Source: Sipunculus nudus (Eukaryota; Annelida; Sipuncula; Golfingiida; Sipunculidae). From it: 64,000 bases of DNA. Of the stretch, positions 51,800 to 63,098 are shown piece by piece. Each line of letters opens with the position of its first letter. Within the stretch, counting starts at the first letter, position 1. The translations under genes and the position numbers were made by a program. The notes under the pieces were generated by a model, which saw only the letters and a program-made list of their open reading frames with translations, ran no database searches and was not told the origin of the DNA. Where the stretch lies: assembly GCA_026874595.1 (NCBI GenBank), contig CM049306.1, positions 109,329,142 through 109,393,141 on the forward strand, written 5' to 3'.

Positions 51800-54700
51800 C
51801 TACTTAATAAGTGCCCCTCCCGTAAAAAGCGCCCCCCCCCCCCCCTTTTAACTTTAAAAAAACTAAGGGATGAGCCATCCTAACCTCACTTTTCTCCCTA
51901 GCCAATATAACACGGGGCAATGTAATGTTTTCATTTCTCCCTGCCAAGCATAAAGTTAGCGCCAGTTTTTATTCTATCTCTATTAGGCTTTATCATCTAA
52001 TATTAATATCAGTAGTCAAGTGTGTCATAGACAACATTGTTCGACTGTGTCCATGAAGGCTGACCCTGCAGGTGGCCATGCTGATTGGGTAACCTGAATT
52101 CAGGTTTGTGGGTGTATTATGCAATGAAATATTTATACTTACCGTATTTACCGTAAAAGACAATAAATTTCATCCTAAAAATATTTGGCAAAGAAGGGCT
52201 GCTGTCTCATATACAGGTACAAGTTTTTCAGTGTCCTCGCGGCCACCAAGGATAATTTACGGCAATCAACATTATTACGTCGGTCGAACTGGATGCCGTG
52301 AATATCGGTGATCATGTTCGTATGACAGTAATATACACTCAATATAGAACATTACAATGCTTTTTTTTTGTTTGAATTTATCTTTTATAAATTATAATTT
52401 ACATGTGCACATAGTTAAACTAGAATACGGGTAGTCGATAAGCAACTACGTGTATCCGCCAAAATCAGAGTAGGACAGGTGAAGTGAGGCATGGATTGAG
52501 TGGCAAGGGGAAATAGAGTGAGGTGTGTTGCATATTAGCATGGATGTCTGCAGCCAAAATGTGTATGTAGGTTGTACCACCTACCACAAAATCCAGAAAA
52601 CTCTCAAAGTTGTATATATATGCAAAAAGTCAAACCACTGCCGAAATATGAGTGATTTTATCCCATGGCAGACAAACACACGAACGCTGTGCAAAAATGG
52701 TTGCAGGTGGCGCCACCAGTTTTGCCTATGACAAAGAGCTATGTGAGATCTATACACATGCAAAATTTTGGCCCAATCTGTCAAACATTTCTCGAGATAT
52801 AAGCTTGGATGTCTGCAGTGTAAATGTGAATGTAGGTGGCACCACCTATCATAAAATCAAGAAAGCTATCCAAGATGCCTAAACATGCAAAATGTTAGGC
52901 AGATAATTCAAACCACTGCCGAGATATGAGTGATTTTATCCCACAGCAGACAAACAGACGGAAGCTGTGCAAAAATGGTTGCAGGTAGCGCCACCAGTTT
53001 TGCATATGATAAAGAGCTATGTGAGATCTATACACATGCACAATTTTGGCCCAATCAGTCAAACGGTTCCAGAGTTATGAGCTTGGATGTCTGCAGGCTA
53101 AACATGAATGTAGGTGGTGCCACCTGTCATAAAATCAAGAAAGCTGTCCAGGATGTATACACATGCAAAATTTCAGGTGGATAAGTCCAACCAATGCAGA
53201 GATATGAGTGATTTTATCCCAAAGCAGACAAACAGGCAGATGCTGTGCAAAAATGGTTGCAGGTGGCGTCATCATTTTTTATGTGTATGTTACAGAACTA
53301 TCCAAGGGCTACATTAGTGCAAATTTTTTCTCCTGATCGGTCAAACGGTTCCCGAGATATGTTGGTTAATGTGTCAAAACATATGCACAGATGGATGCAG
53401 AGCACAGAGGAAAGGTCAGAGGTCAAAACAAACTCGGGGCACAGCAGTTCACATGTGACCCGAACATAATCCCGGGTTTCGTAAAATTCCACCCAGTGGT
53501 TACGGAGGAGTCCTCCGGACACCTATGCGGCGGGGGCGGCGGTGGGCTGAAAACATAGTATCCGCAAAACTCTGTTTTGGCGGATACAATAATTGGTAAG
53601 AGAAGGTTTGCCCTTGCCACAATGACACAGGGATTTTAACTGAATCAATATATGAAAGTCCTTTTGATAGCAGAGCCAATGATTTTCCGCGAACGCAGAC
53701 GGAATCGCGCAACTGACACACCGAAACGGTATTCCCAGTCCTCAAAATATATGTTTCAATGTATTTTTTTGCAAAAATTATTTTGGCTATTTACTTGAAA
53801 CATGTATGCAGTGATATAATTGTCGATGCTGCTGACAAGATGCAGGGCTTACCCATTTGCTAAAGATCCCATAGCCCTGGGTTTATTTGTGTGTATACAG
53901 CACTTGTGCAAGGGATGCTGGGAACATACTAGCCTACTTGGCTAAATGCCGTCCAGTAGCACGTTATATGCATATTAAAACAAGGATGATTTTTTCATAT
54001 GGTGCCGTATTTACATCTTTAAATGTTCACAGGTCCGGTGAATGCAGAAGCTCTCAGCTGGCTTGCACACTGACATACACAGAGACTCGCACATGGCACT
54101 TCGATTACAATACAACCAGTAGCACGTTATAATTATAAATATGAAGCAGCCTTTCCCCAGGTGACTCAAAATTCAATGTTTGTCAAGCTTGTATTATTGG
54201 ACTATGTCAAGAAATGAATGTATTATAATGGGACCGTGTTTCCGCGGGAATTAATATGACGAATTTCCTCATTATTTTAAACCAATACCCGGGATTTGGT
54301 GCATATACGCACTGAAGTTATAATAATACGCTGGAGTCAGAGGACCAGTATTTTAGTTTTTATTAAAAAATACTTTTGCATGTAATATCATGCACAATGG
54401 AGGAAAAAAAGGACAATTATTGGTGATGCCATTCCGTGTCATAAATCGGCTCAGCTGTCAAAGGTATTTGCGCAAGGTGACTGACATAATCAGGGTACCG
54501 AAGTCCTGCATTATGTTTTTTTCCTCTTTCAAATAAATACCGTTTTACATACCTTTATATGAACATTTTACATATTCTACAACCAAATTAGGCAGTGACT
54601 TTTATTAAAGTTATTTTTCCCTCTTCACCTGCAAAGGAAATCTCATCTGCAGTCATTCATACAATTCTCTCATACAAAATCGTCTGCAAAACACTTGGAT

Positions 54701-54912
54701 AAGTTATTATTTTTCAAAATTTCACACAACCATCACTAAAAGATTGTTGGTTTTTCTTAATTGTCCTGAATGTGCTGTGAAGTCAAACATGTACACAAGT
54801 AAGTTGGAAGTTAGCAGATGTTAGTTAGGGGAGGGGCGCTTATAAGAGTATTAAAAATATTTGGAAAATTAATTTGAGAGCGCGCGGGGCGCTTATTACA
54901 TCAAGTACGGTA
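51800..54912. mobile_element. Possible ~3.1-kb element with ATAAGYGCCCC inverted ends (contains a nested element)
   Basis: The left edge TACTTAATAAGTGCCCCTCC then GTAAAAAGCGCCCC is mirrored at the right by GGGGCGCTTATAAG (54834) and GGGGCGCTTATTACATCAAG (54886-54905). Each side has two GCGCCCC-type motifs. A poly-C run is at about 51832-51846. The interior includes the 52419-53594 element and otherwise no recognisable transposase. Inverted fragments of two separate insertions would look similar. Confidence 0.35.
52419..53594 (+). mobile_element. ~1.18-kb element with ~280-bp tandem units and 3' hairpin (copy 2)
   Basis: It begins ACTAGAATACGGGTAGT like 39338. GTGGCGCCAC cores are at about 52707 and in the following units near 52985 and 53262 (the last two altered to GTAGCGCCAC and GTGGCGTCAT). 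It ends TGCGGCGGGGGCGGCGG, then the hairpin GTATCCGCAAAAC-TCT-GTTTTGGCGGATAC (53558-53587, one bulge). Near the left end, TGTATCCGCCAAAATCAGAG (about 52452-52471) is inverted relative to the hairpin arm. No protein. Confidence 0.8.
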
Positions 54913-56080
54913 ACTTAGGGCTAGATCTATGGACAATTCACAATAAAAATACCAATAAAATTTGCACATTTCACATGCTGAGATGGAGCTAAACTGACAA
55001 CTTTAAATTCAATACTTATTCAAGCTCAAGTACTGTAGTCATATTGTTACTGTGTCCGAGTCATTTTGGAGGTTGTTACTGTGTCCCAGTCATATTGGAA
55101 GTTGTAACTGTGTCCCAGTCATATTGGAGGTTGTTACTGTGTCTCAGTTATATTTATGGTAGTAACTGTGTCCCAGTCCTATTTGGAGGTTGTTACTGTG
55201 TCCCAGTCATTCGAGGATGTTACTGTTTCCCAGTCATATTGGAGGTTGTTACTGTGTCCCAGTCATATTGACAGTTGTTACTGTCTCAGTCATATTGGAG
55301 GTTGTTACTGTCTCAGTCATACTGGAAGTTGTTACTGTGTCCCAGTCATATTAGTGGTTGTTACTGTGTCCCAGTAATACTGAAGGTAGTTACTGTGTCC
55401 CAGTCATAATGGAGGTTGTTATTGTGTCTCAGTCATACTGAAGGTAGATACTGAGTCCCAGTCATATTGGAGGTTGTTACTGTCTCAGTCATACTGGAGT
55501 TTGTTACTGTGTTCCAGTCATATTGGAGGTTGTTATTGTGTCCTAGTCATATTGGAGGTTGTTACTGTGTCCCAGTCATATTGGAGGTTGTTACTGTGAC
55601 CCAGTCATATTGCAGGTTGTTACTGTGTCCCATTCATATTGCAGGTTGTTACTGTGACCAAGTCATATTTTGAGGTTGTTACTGTGTCCCAGTCATATTG
55701 CAGGTTGTTACTAAGTCATACTGGAGGTTGTTACTGTGTTCCAGTTGTATTGGAGGTTGTTACTGTGTCCCAGTCATAGTGGAGGTTGTTACTGTGTCTC
55801 AGTCATATTGAAGGTTGTTACTGTGTCCAGTCATACTGAAGGTTGTTACTGTGTCTCAGTCATATTGAAGGTTGTTACTGTGTCTCAGTCATATTGAAGG
55901 TAGTTACTGTGTCCCAGTCATATTGGGGGTTGTTACTAAGTCATACTGGAGGTTGTTACTGTGTTCCAGTCGTATTGGAGGTTGTTACTGTGTCCCAGTC
56001 ATAGTGGAGGTTGTTACTGTGTCTCAGTCATACTGGAGGTTGTTACTCACAGTGTCTCAGTCATACTGGAGGTTGTTACT

Positions 56081-56215
56081 GTTATCGCCGAGTGATTATG
56101 ATGTTGTGCTGTTGTAGCTGGCAGATTCCACAAGTCAGTTGAAGTATATATAATATCTTTATTCACAAAGTTGTACAGCCCAGGCTAAAACTGCCTGAAT
56201 GAAACTGTTCCAACT
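56081..56215 (+). repeat. Non-array spacer inside the 29-bp array, copy 1
   Basis: About 135 bp starting GTTATCGCCGAGTGATTATG and running through CAGATTCCACAAGTCAGTTG and CTTTATTCACAAAGTTGTAC to CTGAATGAAACTGTTCCAAC. It is repeated almost exactly at 56483. The first 60 bp faintly resemble a tRNA-derived head. Confidence 0.8.
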
Positions 56216-56482
56216 GTGTCCCAGTCAAATTGGAGGTAGTTACTGTGTCTCAGTCATATTGAAGGTAGTTACTGTGTCTCAGTCATATTGAAGGTAGTTA
56301 CTGTGTCCCAGTCATATTGGGGGTTGTTACTGTCTAAGTCATACTGGAGGTTGTTACTGTGTTCCAGTCGTATTGGAGGTTGTTACTGTGTCCCAGTCAT
56401 AGTGGAGGTTGTGATTGTGTCTCAGTCATACTGGAGGTTGTTACTCACAGTGTCTCAGTCATACTGGAGGTTAATTGTTACT

Positions 56483-56617
56483 GTTATCGCCGAGTGGTTA
56501 TGATGTTGTGCTGTTGTAGCTGGCAGATTCCACAAGTCAGTTGAAGTATATATAATATCTTTATTCACAAAGTTGTACAGCCCAGGCTAAAACTGCCTGA
56601 ATGAAACTGTTCCAACT
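56483..56617 (+). repeat. Non-array spacer inside the 29-bp array, copy 2
   Basis: Nearly identical to 56081-56215, with GAGTGGTTATG for GAGTGATTATG. The near-identity dates the duplication as recent. Confidence 0.8.
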
Positions 56618-56795
56618 GTGTCCCAGTCAAATTGGAGGTAGTTACTGTGTCCCAGTCATATTGGAGGTTGTTACTGTCTCAGTCATACTGGAGGTTGTTA
56701 CTGTGTCCCAGTCATATTGGAGGTTGTTACTGTCTCAGTCATACTGGAGGTTGTTACTGTGTCCTAGTCATATTGGAGGTTGTTACTGTCTCAGT

Positions 56796-59700
56796 CTAGC
56801 AGGTATGTGCCAAACAAACCCCCATGGTCAGCATTTTACATTTAATGACTGTAACATGTGAACTGTATTCTGTCTCATGAAGAAAGAAATATCTAATCTA
56901 TTAATTCCCTCAGTTCAAGCTCTAATAGCCAATCTTACAGGGTAATATTGTAAAGTTATGTTTTCTACAGTCAGTAAATCTTTGGTCACCTTTTTATTAT
57001 GCAGCAAGATTTCTATTGGCTGCCTCTTTATTCACAAAATGTTCTCCATTCATTGGTAGTAGATATGAGAACAAAACTCAATGAGCCTTGGTCTAACAGA
57101 TGCTGTTTCCATGAAATGGGGTATTAAGGACAAATAACTACAATGAATATTTAAATTGGGTCAACCCACACTGCTGACTTGAGATAGAAGTACCCAAATG
57201 TTCTCCTACAAAATCAGCTTTGTCATCTCACATAAATGTCTTTATCATGTAAATTATACAAGTCATATTGAGATGATAAAAAGATGTGTCGTGTATGAAA
57301 TATGATTTCCAGACTCAACATTACCCACCAGCTGCTTATATACCTGATTATTTTTAGATTTGAATGAAGTTTCTAATATTTTCATAATACAATATCAGGG
57401 CTAAAACTTACTGTTGAAAGATTTCAGGAATTACATTATATATTCTTTACATTTCCAGAACATGCAATCTAAGCTACACAAACATATAGAAACTATTAAT
57501 TTGCTTCATCTATTATTTTTTTTTAAGTTAAAGGGAATGAATTATTCATTATCTATGAAATTCAATTACACTCTGCATTGATGCAGGGTGCAAACATTGT
57601 TAATTGACATGCTATAACATAAAGGTTCATTAAAATTTAACATTTACAAACTTAATTATATTTTCCATTAATTCCTAGTCCTAATATAAGCAAATTAACC
57701 CAGAGATATCTTAAAACATAGTAGAATCTTGCAGTGAACATGGTGACAAAAGATATCATTATCTTTTGTTGAAATCCAGAGGCCACCTGCTGATGTTATA
57801 AGTAAGCATACTGCAAGCAGACAAATATTCAAACATATCATGGCACCCAGACCTGACGTAGCACATGGAAGCTCCTGCATTATTCAGCAGGACAACTCAT
57901 AAAATACTTTAATAGTAGCATCAACATGCTGAGGCACCCTCGTACTTATCCCCTGATGGGTGATAGCTTTCTATTTTTAGAATTAATGTAACCCTGACCA
58001 TAATACAGATCAACATAACACAGAAATGGTTTCTATATTTATTCTAAATGTTTGGTATTTGCTCCCTGACTGGTCCATACTAATAGCCAAATGAAAGCTA
58101 ATTTAATCAATGTTTATTTGATATTATTAGATAATGGGCCTAGTATTTGGTATGTACTCTTTTATTCCTTGGATTTTATGGCTCTTGTGGGTTCATGCTC
58201 AGTAAATACAAAATACACCCCATGATCTGTCTGTGTAAGAGACAGGCACAACATTATGCTGTATTGGTAGCAAAGCATTCTTGTAACTGATACACATCTA
58301 TTTTCATAAAGATAAACCAGTATAGGCATGTAGGTAACCCTATTTTTATACTGAATTATGTTTATTTCATCCATAACCAGATACCAAAATGGATATATCT
58401 TTTATACAGCTTTTCAGAACAAATACAAAATTGTTGGGTAAAAAAAGTCCAACACTGAATTCTAGGATATGCTAGACATTTGAAAACACCTGGAAATGAT
58501 ATCTGTAATAAAGCAGAATTATGCAGAATGTAGACATCTCATCAGCTTAATAACAACTCTACATTGGAACAATGGAAGGGAAGATACAAAATGTTTGAGG
58601 CTGGCACACCAAATGACGCACATCTAATTAACCAAGTGCTCCCAAAAAATTAATGAACATGAAAGCAACCCAAAACTGACTGTTCTAAAGAAACAAAATG
58701 CTGGAGGGATCATTCTAGATTAAATTCTGTAACCCTTTAAAAGTGAAGCAGTATCTGTTTTCCAGAGAGACCCACTAGCAATAAGAAATTGAGAGAGACT
58801 GAGCAAGTGTTAAATACAATATTCATGAATGCAGAACTTTAAAGATAATGATTCCACAAAAATAAAACCAGATGAGAAACAACAGGGAAGGACTTCTTCA
58901 CACATATATGATATGTTGTGCCAGAAAAGATGAGTTATGATAACATCTCAATGCTGCTGCTAAACATCAAGAATATAACAAGAAAATCATGTCAAGGAAA
59001 TCATGAAACCATTACAGGTCATTAACTACTTCCTAGAATGAATTACATTACAGAAATTAGAATCTAAAAGATACAAGACCAGATCCAGATAAAAAAAACA
59101 GGAAAACAGATGGTTAGATGTCAAGTTAGCAGTTTCTTTTCCATATTAATGCACCTTGTAATATTAGTGAGAAAATTAGCTTTTTAAGGAGTTTCTGTTG
59201 CTCAAAAAATAGATATGCTAATTTATGATTGTGATTTTTATGAATAGTAAATTATAAGATATTGCACCAACATTATTCTCATTGGTTTATCATATGTGCA
59301 CAGAGTGCACCCTCCTAATGATTTCTACCTGCACAAAAGAATATGTTCATGCAAATGTGCACTTCTGCAACCTATATTTTGCACCCTGCTAAATCTGACT
59401 GCATTCAACAAAAGCTCATGTCGCCTGTAATAAAAATGTATATTTATATCTCATAATCTGTAGCTTGCTGTCAAAACATTTTTGTCACCATAAACAATTA
59501 TCCTTAAATATCAGCTTGGAGATCATTTTAGAGAAATATCTATAAAAGGATATGATAAAAAGTCAGAAATAATTATTTTCAACATAAAAGTTTTAATACA
59601 CTTAAAATATGTTCAAGGAGATATGATGTAACTATTTCAGGATGAAAGAGAATGGACAGATCCAGAACAGTTGACAAAAAGGCCAAATGATGACATAATT

Positions 59701-60894
59701 GTTAAAATTTAAGCCGAGGAAATGCATTTGAAGGATCATGGTTGAACTGACTGGAATGTTGCTCTCTTTCTGATATTGCTTTCCACCTTTACGTGTATGT
59801 GTCCTCCTCCATTTTGTCACAACTTATTACAATAAAATCCCCATGGGAGACTGATACTCTCACGGCACTGTCATTGTGAAACTTCCAAGTGCAAAATATG
59901 ATGACACTGTTACAACAATGCACTGACTTTACCCCCACGCCAGTAATGTACACTACCCTGGCAGCATTACATAGTAATGTACACTACCCTGGTAGCACGA
60001 CATTAATCAATACACAAGTTCACATCTTTTCTGTATTCATCATTGCCTTAATGTAGGGTGCTTTCATCTTTTGAGAGACTGATGCCCAGCTGACATTTAT
60101 TAATTCTCCGAGTCCAAATACTCGCTATTCCATCAGTTCTATGCATCAGGTATCAAAGCACTCCTTTGAGTGATAGGGCTCTTATGATCATCTAATTGCC
60201 ATGACAATGCATGCCACACCACCGACCAGGCGTTAAAGTGAAACAATAATCAAACTGGCCCCTGGGAAGCGAAGTGATGGAGGGGACTGATCCAACAAAA
60301 GACCACAGAGAAGAAGTCTATAGCAGTTGCAATCTGATGTATAAATTTATTGGTGTATGAATAATTCATTGTGTAATAAGCCAACTAGACACAAGATCTG
60401 GCTATGGGGTTGACAGCCACCAGATTTAACCTACAGTCAATGGTCATCTCTATGAAATTTTTTTTCTTATATGAGGTATTATGTTGTCAATAAACTCTGT
60501 TATAAAACTATATTAACACATAAGAATAATCATATATTTATATTCTCGGTGGTCACATATAAAAGAGGATGCAGGCCATGCCATCTTAATGGAAATGTTA
60601 AAATCAGCTGGTCACAAGGCAGTTATTAAAACATAACTTTGGAACATCTCTTTTTCCATACATAGAGCTTAAAACAACACCATATGATGCCCAGAAAGAA
60701 GTGGTCACTGGCCACTAAATTTTGTTTTCCACTGGTCATTGTACCTAGCTGGCCAGATGGACTTGTCACCTCTCAGAACAATATCTGATTTCAAAGTCCT
60801 TGGTCCTTGCTTACAGTACTCATCCTTACTTAGCTTAAAATTCAGCCACCATTCATGAAAAGCAAAATAAGTTTCCAAAAAAGAATATGTGTTA
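56796..60894. other. Unique AT-rich intron 1 sequence
   Basis: No gene or strong repeat. 59942-60001 holds a 31-bp tandem pair (AGTAATGTACACTACCCTGG). Open frames at 57695-57880, 58162-58374 and 59632-59820 (minus) lack features of exons. Confidence 0.5.
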
Positions 60895-61188
60895 GGCCAA
60901 AATAAAAAAAAAGGTATGGCTCTCAGGCACTTTTTTGGTATTTTTTCGATAAAAATGACAAATGATTCGGGAAAAGCATGATAATAACAGATTTATTTTG
61001 CTAAACAAGTAAAAGCCCTATATAAAAAATGAAATTGTATGATTTTATCTCCTTGAAAGAAATGTTCAAGTGGTTGCAGCACAATATTGGTAAGTTTCTA
61101 TTTTAAATCAAAATAAAAATTTTTGATGCGGGGGTTTAAAATTGATGCGGGCAGTGCCTGAGAACCATTCCTTTTATTTTTTTTGGCC
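60895..61188. mobile_element. ~300-bp inverted-repeat element (GGTTCTCAGGCACT ends), copy 2
   Basis: The left end 60895-60931 (GGCCAAAATAAAAAAAAAGG then TATGGCTCTCAGGCACT) is inverted at 61153-61188 (AGTGCCTGAGAACCATTCC then AT-rich and GGCC). TA occurs just outside both ends, with one extra C at the right, compatible with a TA target duplication. The interior matches 41140-41445. Confidence 0.82.
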
Positions 61189-61755
61189 CTACAGGTCTGT
61201 AGCTAACCCTTTCTCATTCTTTGTTTTATCTCTTGCCTTCATTGACAGATATTAAATAATTTGCTAAACAATTTTTCACAAAGGTGAAATTATTACAGTT
61301 TACTTTTTGTCATTCATGTCACCATCAAAACTACAGTGAAAACTACAATAACAAGTGCTGCCAGGGCCTATGGTCTTGCCCATAATTGTGAATTTGAGGT
61401 GCCAATATATTCAAAGGGGACTATTATCTATCCATTCACTTGTGGGAGGACTGTCCTTAATATTTAGATGTCCATATAATGAGAAGTCTCCAAGTAATTC
61501 AAGTTCAGGCTACTGTAAACAATGACAATCCCCCTGCTATTCAGAGAATAATATTTATATATATAGAAAACTGATTATATTACTAATTAAAATTATAGAT
61601 GGACTTTGGTTCCATTTATGAGTTTACTGTGAGATAGCCTAACCCTGGTAAGAATGAACCTATAAACTGGAAAATAAAACCTTATTTTCTAAAACATTAC
61701 ACTTAATTGTAATATATTTGAAATGTATTATACAGATGCTAAGATATATATATTG

Positions 61756-61758
<3 letters not shown>
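61189..61758. other. Unique AT-rich intron 1 sequence
   Basis: No gene or repeat was recognised. Confidence 0.5.

Positions 61759-61839
<81 letters not shown>
61759..61839. repeat. Long (AT)n microsatellite near the exon 1 donor
   Basis: An uninterrupted AT run of about 80 bp, roughly 195 bp inside intron 1 from the exon 1 donor. A shorter ATATATATATTG stretch precedes it. Confidence 0.97.
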
Positions 61840-61840
<1 letters not shown>

Positions 61841-62034
61841 CCTATACATGTATAAATAAGTGTGTCTCAGAGTTATCCCCTCACACATGCACCCATTGAA
61901 CATAATTTAACATAAGTTACTCACTGGGCCTTTATATAAAAACATGACACGATATTAATGAGACATGATACGAAAACACATGACACAAAGTTAAATCTTT
62001 AACATTGTCACTGTGCAGAAGTTTGGTAACTTAC

Positions 62035-62572
62035 CGATGCCAGCTCCGACAATAATTCTGCCGACCAATAAAGAAGTCCGGTCCCCAGCAAGTCCAAGAC
62101 ACAAGGACCCCGCGGTGAATATAACACTTGCTGTGATAATGACGGGTTTACGTCCAAGCCGATCATTCAGGAAACCTCCTATAATAGCAAATACAGCGGC
62201 AGCAGCTATGGTCATACTCACAATTAACTCTTGCCATAAAGAATTTAAGACAAATTCCTCTCTCAGTAAAATCATGGCACCTGAAATGACGCCGGTGTCA
62301 TAACCGAAAAGAAACCCCCCTATGGCTGAAAGTACTGTTAAAGCAAATACAAAACGGGGTGTAGAGGGTTTTGGGGATTCCAGTTGATCTAATAACATTG
62401 GACCCTGCATTGTTGGCGTTAACGCTGTACTTTCTGAGGCTGGCTGAGTCATATTACTGCTGGGCCCAGGACCAGGAAACGCGGTTTCCGCAGCGTTTGA
62501 CCGCCCTTTTGCCGTCGTTCCGTTTGTTCGGGCTTGGGAGCCCTTGGGTTTTAATCCTGAGACACGGCTCAT
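62035..62572 (-). CDS. SLC2A13: SLC2A13-like proton/myo-inositol cotransporter, exon 1 (start codon to first splice donor)
   Basis: This exon encodes residues 1-179 plus the first base of codon 180 of an MFS sugar transporter. The family carries myo-inositol with protons across the plasma membrane. Residues 1-72 are a polar Ser/Thr/Pro-rich cytosolic tail. TM1 follows at about 74-102 with GGFLFGYDTGVISG (85-98), then WQE (113-115), the MFS loop signature GGFLNDRLGRK (132-142), and GR...GAGIG (171-180). The GYDTGVISGA and WQE blocks point to the HMIT branch rather than the GLUT1-4 type. The start is the first in-frame ATG after an in-frame TAG at 62657-62659. The context AAAATGA has A at -3. 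The donor is G|GTAAGT, read on the minus strand from 62034. Reading past it adds 13 residues and then a stop, so splicing is needed. The call is firm at subfamily level; the exact orthologue needs the rest of the gene. Confidence 0.93.
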
Positions 62573-63058
62573 TTTGCCGCCAATTCGGCAGTCCACAGTA
62601 ACTGGGTATGTTAACAGACAGGCAGCAGGCTTTAGCAGACGAACGCAGCGAGTCCACTACCCGAGTGCTACGCGGTATCAGCTTCTCTCTGCTTACATCA
62701 ATATCGTCTGCTTCCTAGAATTTCCCATGAGCCTTTGAGGGCGATGAAACGCGCCAATGAAAAGAGATCCTTACTTGCTGTTATAAAACGATCGCTATCT
62801 AGCGCCAAAACTCACTTTCTGCACGTCAGTAATGTAAATCTCTTTTCAGCTTATACAGCTTTTTCAACGTGGAATAAACTGTAAACCGTGCAACCAGACG
62901 GTATGCACTATGCAGTACCTAAAGATGACCCGCTGAAAATTTAATGCGTCTTCGCGTGCAACCACAGACAATGAATTAATGTCAATATATTTTTTCACTC
63001 TTCCCGGTAGGCAGCACTCTTGAGTAGACATGTATTCCATGATCTAGTCCAAACATTC
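62573..63058 (-). promoter_or_regulatory. SLC2A13: Presumed 5' UTR and proximal promoter region of the SLC2A13-like gene
   Basis: This lies directly upstream of the start codon on the minus strand. It is locally richer in CpG and GC than the introns, especially 62575-62960. The in-frame stop at 62657-62659 shows it is untranslated in the main frame. No ATG lies between that stop and the start codon in that frame. A TTTTATAA stretch on the minus strand near 62781-62788 could be TATA-like, but it reads better as TATAAAA on the plus strand, so I do not call a core promoter. The transcription start is unknown. Confidence 0.4.
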
Positions 63059-63098
63059 CAGGGGCGGTTCCTTGATTTTGCGGGGGGGGGGGGGGGGC
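63059..63098 (+). mobile_element. Fragment of the CAGNGGCGG element with a poly-G run
   Basis: CAGGGGCGGTTCCTTGATTT followed by TGCGG and a long G run (to about 63097). The first nine bases match the end of the 17603-17799 element; the rest is truncated or diverged. Confidence 0.5.

Larger units (their letters stand above)
55037..56795. repeat. 29-bp minisatellite, irregular, with a ~400-bp tandem duplication
   Basis: The unit has the form GAGGTTGTTACTGTGTCCC then AGTCATATTG. Full units are 29 bp (for example 55525, 55554, 55583); shorter ones lack GTGTCC. About 55890-56290 and 56290-56690 are near-duplicates offset by 398-402 bp, each carrying the same non-array spacer. Open frames of 60-86 codons here are repeat echoes. 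Confidence 0.92.
30454..62034 (-). other. SLC2A13: Intron 1 of the SLC2A13-like gene (31,581 bp, phase 1)
   Basis: It is bounded by GTAAGT at the exon 1 side and TTTTCAG at the exon 2 side. Both ends match the spliceosomal consensus, and the join keeps frame through a conserved glycine. Much of its length is repeat: hairpin-ended elements at 33.9-35.8, 39.3-40.5 and 52.4-53.6 kb, minisatellites at 46.5-49.1 and 55.0-56.8 kb, two inverted-repeat elements, and a long AT run. No second gene was seen on either strand. The large first intron could hold enhancers, but nothing here proves it. Confidence 0.9.

Noticed and set aside
54970-56861. Short frames rich in VTVSQSYWRLLL-type repeats
   Set aside because: Translation of the 29-bp minisatellite in rotating frames.
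62573-62596. Upstream start at 62596 for the transporter
   Set aside because: The codon there is GTG. The first ATG after the in-frame stop is at 62572 and has a better start context.
62779-62790. TATA box for the SLC2A13-like gene
   Set aside because: The better match (TATAAAAC) is on the plus strand, opposite to the gene, and no transcription start can be placed.
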